Assembly: GCA_016180275.1 (NCBI GenBank)
Contig: JACPBN010000040.1
Location: 1 to 23,094 of the forward strand
Reading direction: 5' to 3'
Origin: Candidatus Woesearchaeota archaeon
Lineage (GTDB): Archaea > Nanobdellota > Nanobdellia > Woesearchaeales > UBA10200
DNA length: 23,094 bases
The number at the start of each line of letters is the position of its first letter. Position 1 is the first letter of the stretch. Positions 16,672 through 23,094 of this stretch are shown here, piece by piece. The position numbers and the translations under genes are program-made. The notes under the pieces are model-generated. The model did no database searches and was not told the DNA's origin. It was given only the letters and a program-made list of their open reading frames with translations.

Positions 16672-16747
16672 ATAATACACCTGCACCAGAGTATTTGAAT
16701 CTGCACTGCTGGAACGTGCCTAGCTTGGAATGGGAGTAGGTGGTCAT
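16670..16747 (-). pseudogene. Truncated copy of the nuclease 5' end, 25-codon leader
   Basis: From the second repeat copy, an ATG opens the same frame as the nuclease: MTTYSHSKLGTFQQC, then RFKY, then SGAGVL and TGA at 16672-16670. It keeps the start codon and the cluster cysteine but lacks the nuclease body. Because it lies behind the sequence that originally preceded the nuclease, it is best read as the original start region left upstream of the inserted cassette. Its stop is 7 bases before the KilA-N ATG. Confidence 0.75.
16695..16747 (-). repeat. Direct repeat, promoter-side copy
   Basis: The partner of 15707-15759, same orientation: 46 bp identical (16702-16747), 53 bp with one mismatch. 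The sequences beyond the outer edges differ from those beyond the inner edges, as expected for duplicated insertion-site sequence. Confidence 0.97.
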
Positions 16748-16863
16748 TACATTTAGAGGATATGAAAGGCATGAATAAAAATCTTTCCACTTTCTAGTCT
16801 ATTATTTTAAGAATTACATACATCATTTTTTAACTTTTAAAATGCTAATTTCTCACAGCAACA

Positions 16864-16871
16864 TTTATAAA
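16864..16871 (+). promoter_or_regulatory. TATA box of the MoxR-VWA operon
   Basis: tttataaa is centred about 32 bases before the ATG at 16900 with no Shine-Dalgarno, predicting a leaderless or very short-leader message. The 16748-16899 spacer is also the divergent promoter of the former nuclease start, with a TATA-like gaataaaaatc near 16772-16782 read on the other strand. Confidence 0.6.
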
Positions 16872-16899
16872 CATCTCTCGAATACAAAATGATAACTTA

Positions 16900-17865
16900 A
16901 TGCCTGATGCAACTGCATATAAAATTACAATGGCCTACACTCTACTAAAATCCCAACTGTTGAAAAAAGAAGACCCTTTCACAGAGATCATTGGCCAAAA
17001 TAAGGTAAAAGTCCAATTAAAAAGCGCATTGATCGCTTCAAGAAATCTCATAATAGTAGGAGCGCCTGGCATCGGAAAAACTACTTTAGCAAAAAATGTC
17101 CATAACCTATTGCCAAAAGACAGCAGCTTTGTAAGGATACAAGGATCGCCTGATCTGACGGTAGAGGATTTGCTTGGAGATATTGATCCAATCAAAGCAC
17201 TAAAGTTCGGCCCGCTTTCCAAGGAAGCATTCAATCCAGGCAAGATCTTTAAGGCAAACAACGGTGTTCTTTTCTTTGATGAGTTAAACCGCTGCCCAGA
17301 AAAGCTCCAGAATTCATTGCTTCAAGTTCTGCAGGAAAAGAAAGCAACTATTGGAAGCTATGATGTTGATATTGATGCTGATTTTATTTTTATAGCTACA
17401 ATGAACCCTGAAGATTCTTCTACAGAAAAATTAAGCGACGTCCTATTAGACAGATTTGATATAATTTATATGGGATATCCGGAAAACATTGAGTTAGAAA
17501 AGGAAATAGTCACAACAAAAAGCACTAAAATTGAGGCAGTTAAAGTAGATGACAAGCTTCTTCATCTGATGGCATACTTTGTAAGATTATTGAGAGAAAG
17601 CCCAGATTTGGAGAAAAAGCCAAGTGTACGGGCAAGTATGGGATTATTTGAGAGATCGCAGGCAAACGCATTGTTAAAGAACAAAAAGCAGGTTGATTTG
17701 GAAGACCTAAAAGAGGCAGTCATTTCTGTCTTAGCTCATCGAATAAGATTAAAGCCAAGTCTAAGATACTTAAAATCTACCACAGAATTCATAACAGAAG
17801 AGTTTGAGAATCTGCTTAAAAGCAACGCTGCAAGGGAGATAAAAAAGACAAGTGATGATCCCTAG
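16900..17865 (+). CDS. MoxR-family AAA+ ATPase
   Basis: A 321-residue AAA+ ATPase of the MoxR/magnesium chelatase ChlI-like clade. Walker A GAPGIGKT at 54-61, Walker B VLFFDE ending D127-E128, sensor 1 N169 in ATMNPED, arginine finger R185 in LLDRFD, and a C-terminal lid with sensor-2-like residues around SVRASMGLFE. MoxR ATPases act as chaperones that remodel or insert cofactors into partner complexes, normally with a VWA protein encoded next door. That is the case here: the VWA gene starts within the last codons of this one. The client is not evident from neighbours. Confidence 0.94.
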   Translation: MPDATAYKITMAYTLLKSQLLKKEDPFTEIIGQNKVKVQLKSALIASRNLIIVGAPGIGKTTLAKNVHNLLPKDSSFVRIQGSPDLTVEDLLGDIDPIKALKFGPLSKEAFNPGKIFKANNGVLFFDELNRCPEKLQNSLLQVLQEKKATIGSYDVDIDADFIFIATMNPEDSSTEKLSDVLLDRFDIIYMGYPENIELEKEIVTTKSTKIEAVKVDDKLLHLMAYFVRLLRESPDLEKKPSVRASMGLFERSQANALLKNKKQVDLEDLKEAVISVLAHRIRLKPSLRYLKSTTEFITEEFENLLKSNAAREIKKTSDDP

Positions 17866-19048
17866 TTACGCTGACACTAGACTGCAGGAAGAAAAGTTAG
17901 AATCTGCATTTGAGATTTCTGGCAAATTAAAGTTAGATAAGATCGGCGAAAAGCTGATGCATTCTGTATTGGAGAATGATAAAGAGACCATTGATAAAGG
18001 CAAAATAATCAAAGAAGCCCTCAACCAGGGCATTGGCGCATTTAATCCTGACATAATGTTCGAGCAGCTAGTAAAAAGCTATAAGATTGCAGAAAATCTG
18101 TACGGACAAAAAATCCTGAGAGCTATTTCTGGTTATGATGCTTCTTATATTGATAGAAACATAAAGATTCCTGAATTTCAGCGCGAGCTAAAAGACAAAT
18201 TAAGAGAAGGCGTGCAGAAATTAAAGAATGATAAGATTATAGATAAGGAAGGGAATATAAATGAAGCAGGCATTGAATTAGCGACAATCGCATTATATAT
18301 AGAAGAGCTTGATAATATTTCGCCAAAAGGAGATTTTGGAGAGAGAGTGCATAAAAGATCCTCAGTTTACGGAGAGAAAGGAGAAGCAAAGCTTTTCAGG
18401 AAAGGCAATAGATATAAGGATATTTCTGTCAGGCAGACTCTTAAGACTGCAATCAGAAGATCGCATCAAAATATAATCACTGAAGATATCAGAGTTCATG
18501 AAAGAGAAAGCAGAGGCAAGACATATCTTGTCTATGCAGTTGATGCATCCGGCAGTATGCGAGGCTCAAAGATAGATGCAGCAAAAAAAGCAGGCGTTGC
18601 ATTAGCTTACAAAGCGATTGACAACAAGGATAATGTTGGGTTGATAGTCTTTAACACAGACATAAAATCAAAGATCTATCCTACAAATGATTTTGGATTA
18701 TTGTTAAAGGAGATTGCAAAAATACGCGCTGCGCAGGAGACAAACATAGTTGATATGATAAAGCAATCGATTGGGATGTTTCCTAATGAACATATAACAA
18801 AGCATCTTATCCTTCTGAGTGATGCTTTGCCGACAATCGGCAAAAACCCAGAGGAAGAGACATTAAAGGAAGCAGCAAATGCTAAAGCTGCAGGAATAAC
18901 TATTTCTATAATTGGCATTGATTTAGATGGTCATGGAAAAAATCTCGCAAAAAAGATTGTTGAGATAAGTCAGGGAAGATTATACATTGCAAAGAACATT
19001 GAGAACATTGACAAGATAATTCTGGAGGATTATTATAGCGTTGTTTAA
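17855..19048 (+). CDS. VWA-domain protein, partner of the MoxR ATPase
   Basis: A 397-residue protein from the ATG at 17855, overlapping the MoxR stop by 11 bases (a GTG one codon earlier is possible). Residues 1-205 are helical and charged. Residues about 222-395 form a von Willebrand factor A domain with a complete metal-ion adhesion site: D230-A-S232-G-S234, T296 in QETN and D323 in LLSDALPT. This matches the ChlD/ViaA/CoxE type partners of MoxR ATPases. It has no signal peptide, so the pair works in the cytosol. Confidence 0.92.
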   Translation: MIPSYADTRLQEEKLESAFEISGKLKLDKIGEKLMHSVLENDKETIDKGKIIKEALNQGIGAFNPDIMFEQLVKSYKIAENLYGQKILRAISGYDASYIDRNIKIPEFQRELKDKLREGVQKLKNDKIIDKEGNINEAGIELATIALYIEELDNISPKGDFGERVHKRSSVYGEKGEAKLFRKGNRYKDISVRQTLKTAIRRSHQNIITEDIRVHERESRGKTYLVYAVDASGSMRGSKIDAAKKAGVALAYKAIDNKDNVGLIVFNTDIKSKIYPTNDFGLLLKEIAKIRAAQETNIVDMIKQSIGMFPNEHITKHLILLSDALPTIGKNPEEETLKEAANAKAAGITISIIGIDLDGHGKNLAKKIVEISQGRLYIAKNIENIDKIILEDYYSVV

Positions 19049-19050
19049 TA

Positions 19051-19503
19051 CTATGCTACCCTATCATTTCCAAAAGGTTCATCAGACATTGGAATATGGA
19101 GTAAATTATCTAAAACTGGTTTTTTAGTTCTTTGTTTTCTTCTTGTGGCAAGTATATCTTTCACGGTAGTAGCTCCTCGAACATATGACATTAGGATACC
19201 ATAAGCAACTAACTCGATGGAATGAAATATAGTGTCATTATTTGCCCAGCATTTAAGCATCTTTGCTTGAGTAGGTGCATAAATAAATGCAACATACTCA
19301 TACCTGCCATCTTTTTTTTTGTTAAATTTTAGATAACCCCTAATATCATATCCTATTCTTTTTGCTAGCTCAACATCTGTGACAGTTGCATCGAACGTAT
19401 AAAATGTACCTGAAAGTAATTTAGTTAATCCTTGGCTTTGATTACCATTATCAAAAGCCGTATGCATTGTTCCAACTTTTATTCTTAAAAAATCATCTAT
19501 CAT
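19051..19503 (-). CDS. Unknown protein
   Basis: Not recognised. It encodes 150 residues from the ATG at 19503; a GTG 16 codons upstream opens the same frame, but the TATA box at 19523-19533 lies 25 bases before the ATG, so the shorter leaderless form is preferred. The sequence looks like a compact alpha/beta domain (FLRIKVGTMHTAFDN, GYDIRGYLKFNKKKDGRYEYVAFIYAP), then a hydrophobic helix region (IELVAYGILMSYVRGATTV) and a basic tail (ATRRKQRTKK). It ends 2 bases after the convergent VWA gene. Its 59-base separation from the next minus-strand gene and its own promoter suggest an independent transcript. Confidence 0.7.
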   Translation of the reverse strand: MIDDFLRIKVGTMHTAFDNGNQSQGLTKLLSGTFYTFDATVTDVELAKRIGYDIRGYLKFNKKKDGRYEYVAFIYAPTQAKMLKCWANNDTIFHSIELVAYGILMSYVRGATTVKDILATRRKQRTKKPVLDNLLHIPMSDEPFGNDRVA

Positions 19504-19522
19504 AAGATATAGCCAAAGCCAG

Positions 19523-19533
19523 ATATTTATAAG
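19523..19533 (-). promoter_or_regulatory. TATA box of the 150-residue unknown gene
   Basis: On the minus strand CTTATAAATAT is centred 25 bases before the ATG at 19503. Its position inside the longer reading frame is what decides the shorter start. Confidence 0.6.
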
Positions 19534-19561
19534 TTTTTCGGCTTTTACCACTAATAAATAA

Positions 19562-20512
19562 TTAACTATAGAACCCCTGAGAGCGATTGTATTGTTCTAT
19601 TTTTTTAGCTAGGTTTATCACTTCTGCGCTACGAGAAAACTCTCTGATACATCCCTCAAGACCTGTTTGACTCATCTGCCGTATCGCATCATGACTTAAA
19701 GAAATAACTCTATTCTTTCTTAAATAAAGCAATCCCTTAACTAATAATTCTTTACGAAGATCCTCTATAGTCTTTCCATGTAGATAACCTCCTATAATAA
19801 TATTATCTTCTGATGTACCTTCGTTTTTCGCTAAATCAACAATTTGAACTTCTAAAGAACCATTATCTCGTACATAATTTTCTGGTGCATGACTACCGCC
19901 AATCTGCACTGCATAAACCAATGGTTTATGTTCTGAAACTGCTGTCTTTTGAGAAGTTTTGATAAAAGTATTTACCAAATTTCTTAGATGAGCTTCTGCA
20001 GTTTCCAAGCACCTAGCAATAGCCTTGTCACGAAAATCAAGACTATCTTTAATATTTTTCAAATACAAAGAAGCAGCTTTTAAATATCCATCAACATCTC
20101 CTAATAATAACATTCGTTCTTGTTCTCGTTGTAGATGTGCAGATAGTTTACGTTGTTGAAAAACAATCTCCGCTTCATCAGGTGTTAATCGCTCGCAATG
20201 CCATTTAGGCATTTTTGCTCTGTAAAGATAATCAGTTAGTTTAAGAAAATATGAAATTTTCTCTTGAGTTGCCATTGCTTTTATATCAGGATCATCTGAT
20301 AAAGGGAATGGTTTCATGCCCCTCTTAAACTGAGATCGGCTTATGCCTGAATTAAGTACTCTAAGCCACTGTTCCTCATTCTCAATTGACTGTTGCTCTG
20401 TCATACCTCCAACTTCTGGTCCAAAAACATGGCAATCACTTATAAATGGAAGAAGCTTTCTAGCTTCATCCTCACCTTTATGGGTAGTTTTCAAAATTTT
20501 TATTTTTAACAT
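19562..20512 (-). CDS. Unknown protein, possibly TraB/ChaN-like
   Basis: A 316-residue soluble protein, not firmly recognised. The N-terminus LKIKILKTTHKGEDEARKLL followed by CHVFGPEVGGMTE, and a later YAVQIGGSHAPENY, loosely resemble the paired E and GxxH motifs of the Tiki/TraB/ChaN superfamily; this is a weak, pattern-level suggestion. The middle (about 80-180) is helical and charged (FQQRKLSAHLQREQERM). The C-terminal region (LRKELLVKGLLYLRKNRVISLSHDAIRQM) is helical. A TATA-like gttttatt lies about 25 bases before the ATG, giving a leaderless start. Codon choice (more CGA/CGT arginine) appears to differ from neighbours, judged by eye, hinting at transfer. Confidence 0.75.
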   Translation of the reverse strand: MLKIKILKTTHKGEDEARKLLPFISDCHVFGPEVGGMTEQQSIENEEQWLRVLNSGISRSQFKRGMKPFPLSDDPDIKAMATQEKISYFLKLTDYLYRAKMPKWHCERLTPDEAEIVFQQRKLSAHLQREQERMLLLGDVDGYLKAASLYLKNIKDSLDFRDKAIARCLETAEAHLRNLVNTFIKTSQKTAVSEHKPLVYAVQIGGSHAPENYVRDNGSLEVQIVDLAKNEGTSEDNIIIGGYLHGKTIEDLRKELLVKGLLYLRKNRVISLSHDAIRQMSQTGLEGCIREFSRSAEVINLAKKIEQYNRSQGFYS

Positions 20513-20618
20513 CGTACTTTACCAATAAAACACAGCAAAGTTTTCTCTTCTATTTAAATATTACTATTCTTTAGTAGTTATTTTATTATTAATTTATTTC
20601 ATAAAAACAACATATTTA

Positions 20619-20626
20619 TTTAAATA
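20619..20626 (+). promoter_or_regulatory. TATA box of the phosphoesterase gene
   Basis: tttaaata is centred about 27 bases before the ATG at 20649, with no Shine-Dalgarno; leaderless start predicted. The remaining 20513-20618 spacer is AT-rich and serves the divergent gene. Confidence 0.55.
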
Positions 20627-20648
20627 ACCATAGTTTTAATCAGTTATA

Positions 20649-21269
20649 ATGAAACTCTTAATCTTCACAGACATGCATGGCGACCCAAAAAGCCTGAGAA
20701 AAATAGCAGAAAAATCCAGAAAGGCAGATTTCATAGTCTGTGCTGGAGATTTGACTGTATTCGGCAGGCAGTATAGGGATATTCTTGAGGCATTGAATGC
20801 ATTGGGCAAGCCTGTGTTTGTTATTTCTGGCAATCATGAAACAGATGAACTATTGAAACAGGCTGCATTTGGCTTGATTAACATTCATCCTATTGACAAG
20901 CGCATTGCAGAATTTGCTGATTATCTTTTAGTAGGGTATGGCGGTGGCGGGTTTTCCTTAGTGGATGAGAGATTTGAAAAGATAGCAAAGATTTTCCTGA
21001 ACAAGATTAAGAAAATTCAAGTTTCTGCTAAGCAGCAAAAAACAAAAAAGAAAATAATCTTTGTTACACATCAGCCGCCATATAATAATGCAACAGATTT
21101 AATTCATGGCCAGCATGCCGGCTGCAAAAGCTTCACCAAATTTATCAGAGAAGTCCGGCCAGAGCTTGTTGTATGCGGGCATCTGCATGAAACTGCAGGC
21201 AAGAAAGACAAGATTGGAAAAACAATTGTTATTAATCCAGGATGGCAGGGAATGATTTTAGAGATATAG
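20649..21269 (+). CDS. Calcineurin-like metallophosphoesterase
   Basis: A 206-residue protein with the full metallophosphoesterase motif set: D8-x-H10 (FTDMHGD), G33-D34 (CAGDLT), G61-N62-H63-E (SGNHE), THQPP in the second half, and GHLHE near the end followed by INPG. It resembles the small COG2129/YfcE-like cytosolic group, which cleaves phosphodiesters or phosphomonoesters of unknown identity. It ends 19 bases before the PIN gene and may be co-transcribed with it. Confidence 0.92.
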   Translation: MKLLIFTDMHGDPKSLRKIAEKSRKADFIVCAGDLTVFGRQYRDILEALNALGKPVFVISGNHETDELLKQAAFGLINIHPIDKRIAEFADYLLVGYGGGGFSLVDERFEKIAKIFLNKIKKIQVSAKQQKTKKKIIFVTHQPPYNNATDLIHGQHAGCKSFTKFIREVRPELVVCGHLHETAGKKDKIGKTIVINPGWQGMILEI

Positions 21270-21288
21270 AATTATAGTTGGTGATAAG

Positions 21289-21819
21289 ATGCTAAGAGTG
21301 ATTTTTGATACTAACATTTATGGACTCTTATTACAAGAAAGAGATATATTTTTACTAGAAGAAAAGATAGAGCAAGACCAGGAATTTGTAGTATATGGCT
21401 TCTCATTAATAAGAAAAGAGTTAAGAGACATACCAAAAACAATTAAGTTTGGTAAATCAAATCAACGCAATTTAATATTATCTCTATATGATCGTCTTAC
21501 TCACGGCAGATATTTAAGTGAATCAATTAAGATAGACAGATTAGCTTTGAAATATTATAATGTTTATAGATTATATGAAGGTATCCATAATTGGCATGAG
21601 ATGAGAGTTGACTTCACACTTGTAGCATGTGCAACATATTATAACTTAGATATTGTTTACTCTGAAGACAAGAAAACACTTGCAAGCAAAACAGCCTTAA
21701 AAGCGTATAAGCATGTTAATAGTCAAGATAATTTTAGAACTCCCACATTCTTTACATATTCAGATTTATTATTGAAATTTGGGATTAAAAAGCCTAACGA
21801 TGAGAAGAATGTACTGTAG
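21289..21819 (+). CDS. PIN-domain protein
   Basis: A 176-residue PIN-domain protein, longer than typical VapC. Metal-site acids: D7 (with N9) in VIFDTNIYG, E44 in RKELRDIP, D108 in MRVDFTLVA, and E126/D127 in VYSEDKKTL. GGTGAT lies directly upstream of the ATG. No antitoxin-like gene precedes it, and the upstream phosphoesterase is unrelated. It could be an orphan toxin or a housekeeping nuclease. Confidence 0.82.
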   Translation: MLRVIFDTNIYGLLLQERDIFLLEEKIEQDQEFVVYGFSLIRKELRDIPKTIKFGKSNQRNLILSLYDRLTHGRYLSESIKIDRLALKYYNVYRLYEGIHNWHEMRVDFTLVACATYYNLDIVYSEDKKTLASKTALKAYKHVNSQDNFRTPTFFTYSDLLLKFGIKKPNDEKNVL

Positions 21820-21927
21820 TGGTTAATCTAATAAATTTTCTTATAGCTTTGATAAATGCCGGATCTTTCTGTGCTTCCTTAATCTGGCTGATTAATTCTT
21901 TTCTGCTGATAATTTTTTTTGCCATTT
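21811..21927 (-). pseudogene. Small gene apparently broken by a frameshift in an A run
   Basis: Behind a good TATA box (TTTATATATG on the minus strand, about 21946-21957, at leaderless distance) an ATG at 21927 encodes MAKKIISRK and then stops within a few codons. One inserted A in the A6 run just after would continue into ELISQIKEAQKDPAFIKAIR and on to a stop near 21811, giving about 40 residues of plausible helical protein. This may be a real lesion or a base-calling error in a homopolymer. Confidence 0.35.
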
Positions 21928-21968
21928 TAGATTATATTAAGGTATAAGCATATATAAAACTTTCGTCG

Positions 21969-22928
21969 CTAAACATCAAAATTCATTATCCTTCCATCAA
22001 ACTCTTCTTTTGCCAGCAAGATAACTTTGCTTATCTCTTTCTTATCAACAATCTTATATCCTGTATGCATGCAGATTGCTTCAGCAAAGGTCTCTAGCTC
22101 ATTCCAGTAAGGCATATTCTTTGGCTCTAATCTCTCTCTTGAATGCCCTATCCACATATATCCCTTGAGCTCAACAAAAGTCGGCTGCGCAAAACTAATT
22201 ATTCTAGCATAGCCTGCATGATCAGTGAAGTTATATCCTTTAGTAAGAGTAAGACGAATCACGCTTCTCTTAAACTTCTTTGCAAATGAGAGTGATTTAT
22301 GCAGCCTTTCCCAAGCATCTGCAGGCAAAGGATTTGCTGTCTTGATGTAAGTTTCTTTATCTGGACCATAGACGCTGAAATAAATCTGAGTAGGCTGATG
22401 TTCAGTTAATTTCTCAACCATCTCCGGCAAAGTTCCATTTGTTACAAGAAAGCTGCTTATTTTTCTTTTATGCAGCTCATCAATCATCTCATGTAATCTA
22501 GGATACATTGTCGGCTCGCCTGTTAAAGAAATTGCAAAATGCATAGGAGTTTCTGCCTGCTCTAATTTTTCCTTGACTGCTTTTTCATTTCCCCAGAATC
22601 CTTGAAGATAATCTATCTGCGCTTTGATTGCTCCGTCAATTATATCTTTAGGATCATCTATTGGGCCCTGCCATTTGGGAAAAACATATTTAATATCTCT
22701 CCAGCAGAATACGCATCTGTGATCGCAAAAGAATGTAGGCGACATCTGCACGCACTGCCAGCTATGAATTCCGTAAAACTGGCATTTATAACAGACATCC
22801 TGCCCCCTTATGGATTTCTTTGTCCATTCGCACACTTTGACTGCACTGTGCTTGCCAACTCTCCTATAGCCTTCTTTCTCATAATACCTTAGCTGCTCTT
22901 CTGAGATTAGCTGTTGAGTCTGTTCCAT
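21969..22928 (-). CDS. taw1: 4-demethylwyosine synthase, radical SAM
   Basis: Makes 4-demethylwyosine from N1-methylguanosine 37 of tRNA-Phe using pyruvate and SAM, a step in archaeal and eukaryotic wybutosine-type modification. From the ATG at 22928 it has 319 residues. The radical SAM motif C68-x3-C72-x2-C75 lies in FFCDHRCVFCW, and C33, C46 and C59 (13-residue spacing, as in the Methanocaldococcus enzyme) should hold the second Fe-S cluster; an extra C49 is present. ISLTGEPTMYPRL is the glycine-rich SAM-binding strand. A TTG three codons upstream is a less likely start. This gene is the strongest archaeal marker in the window. Confidence 0.95.
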   Translation of the reverse strand: MEQTQQLISEEQLRYYEKEGYRRVGKHSAVKVCEWTKKSIRGQDVCYKCQFYGIHSWQCVQMSPTFFCDHRCVFCWRDIKYVFPKWQGPIDDPKDIIDGAIKAQIDYLQGFWGNEKAVKEKLEQAETPMHFAISLTGEPTMYPRLHEMIDELHKRKISSFLVTNGTLPEMVEKLTEHQPTQIYFSVYGPDKETYIKTANPLPADAWERLHKSLSFAKKFKRSVIRLTLTKGYNFTDHAGYARIISFAQPTFVELKGYMWIGHSRERLEPKNMPYWNELETFAEAICMHTGYKIVDKKEISKVILLAKEEFDGRIMNFDV

Positions 22929-23005
22929 TTTTAGCAATAGTTATTTAAGGAGGATTTAAATAATTTACTATACAAACTTTATCCCTATTTGAACAGTATG
23001 TATTA

Positions 23006-23081
23006 GGCTCTAGACGATAAAAGCCAGAGCAGTTGCTTAGTCTCAAGTCGGAAATTTATACACTGCGTATACAAATTTCCG
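23006..23081. other. Hairpin-rich, gene-free edge region
   Basis: Upstream of taw1, at the window edge, composition becomes less AT-rich. Two hairpins can be drawn: GCTCT (23007-23011) with AGAGC (23026-23030), and a perfect 9-bp stem CGGAAATTT (23049-23057) with AAATTTCCG (23073-23081). The second has an inner ATAC/GTAT pairing in its 15-base loop. No open frame of note and no tRNA cloverleaf. It could be part of a noncoding RNA or a palindromic element cut by the window end. Confidence 0.45.
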
Positions 23082-23094
23082 CCTTTCGACCGTC

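Noticed and set aside
15707..16747. Ordinary insertion sequence or integrated phage
   Set aside because: No transposase, integrase or structural phage gene lies between the repeats, no terminal inverted repeats match, and a 46-bp duplication is far longer than usual target-site duplications.
15707..16747. Simple tandem duplication of the nuclease start
   Set aside because: The sequence between the two copies is an unrelated gene, and only one copy continues into the nuclease body.
21289..21819. Second VapBC toxin-antitoxin pair
   Set aside because: The gene directly upstream is a metallophosphoesterase and no antitoxin-like frame was seen on either side.
23006..23081. tRNA gene
   Set aside because: No cloverleaf, T-loop GTTC-type sequence or anticodon arm can be drawn.

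Overview
The window looks like chromosomal DNA of an AT-rich archaeon, most likely a DPANN-type lineage (Woesearchaeota or Pacearchaeota-like; this placement is inferred from gene content, not from a marker tree). Three things point to archaea. Many starts have a TATA-like box about 25-32 bases upstream and no ribosome binding site (leaderless). Other starts have a GGTG/GAGGTG Shine-Dalgarno. The right end carries an archaeal Taw1/TYW1-type wyosine enzyme. No rRNA, tRNA or CRISPR array was recognised, and no gene-free stretch exceeds about 215 bases.

Left part (1-7600): three minus-strand genes, read glycerate kinase, then D-2-hydroxyacid dehydrogenase (glyoxylate/hydroxypyruvate reductase type), then a class I/II aminotransferase. 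A serine hydroxymethyltransferase lies 2.6 kb further on, also on the minus strand. Together they could link glycine and serine through hydroxypyruvate and D-glycerate to 2-phosphoglycerate. Between them are a DoxX-type membrane protein and a 637-residue zinc metalloprotease-like protein with a lipobox in its middle.

Centre (7800-14600): a tightly overlapping trio (unknown 236-residue protein, a 58-residue protein, and an 828-residue membrane-anchored alpha/beta hydrolase), a VapBC-type toxin-antitoxin pair with an 11-bp repeat array upstream, a bacterial-type prolipoprotein diacylglyceryl transferase (Lgt), and an overlapping pair that looks like polyprenol carrier recycling (Sm_multidrug_ex-PAP2 fusion plus a dolichol/phytol kinase-like enzyme).

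Right part (14600-23094): a PD-(D/E)XK nuclease with a four-cysteine Fe-S signature. Its 5' end is duplicated on both sides of a KilA-N/RhuM-like gene. The 46-bp perfect direct repeats suggest that a roughly 1-kb KilA-N cassette inserted at the nuclease start codon, restoring the nuclease N-terminus and placing its own gene behind the old nuclease promoter. This is the strongest candidate for an undescribed element here. Then follow a MoxR AAA+ ATPase/VWA pair, two unrecognised minus-strand genes, a metallophosphoesterase, a PIN-domain protein, a possibly frameshifted small gene, Taw1, and an unexplained hairpin-rich stretch at the window edge.
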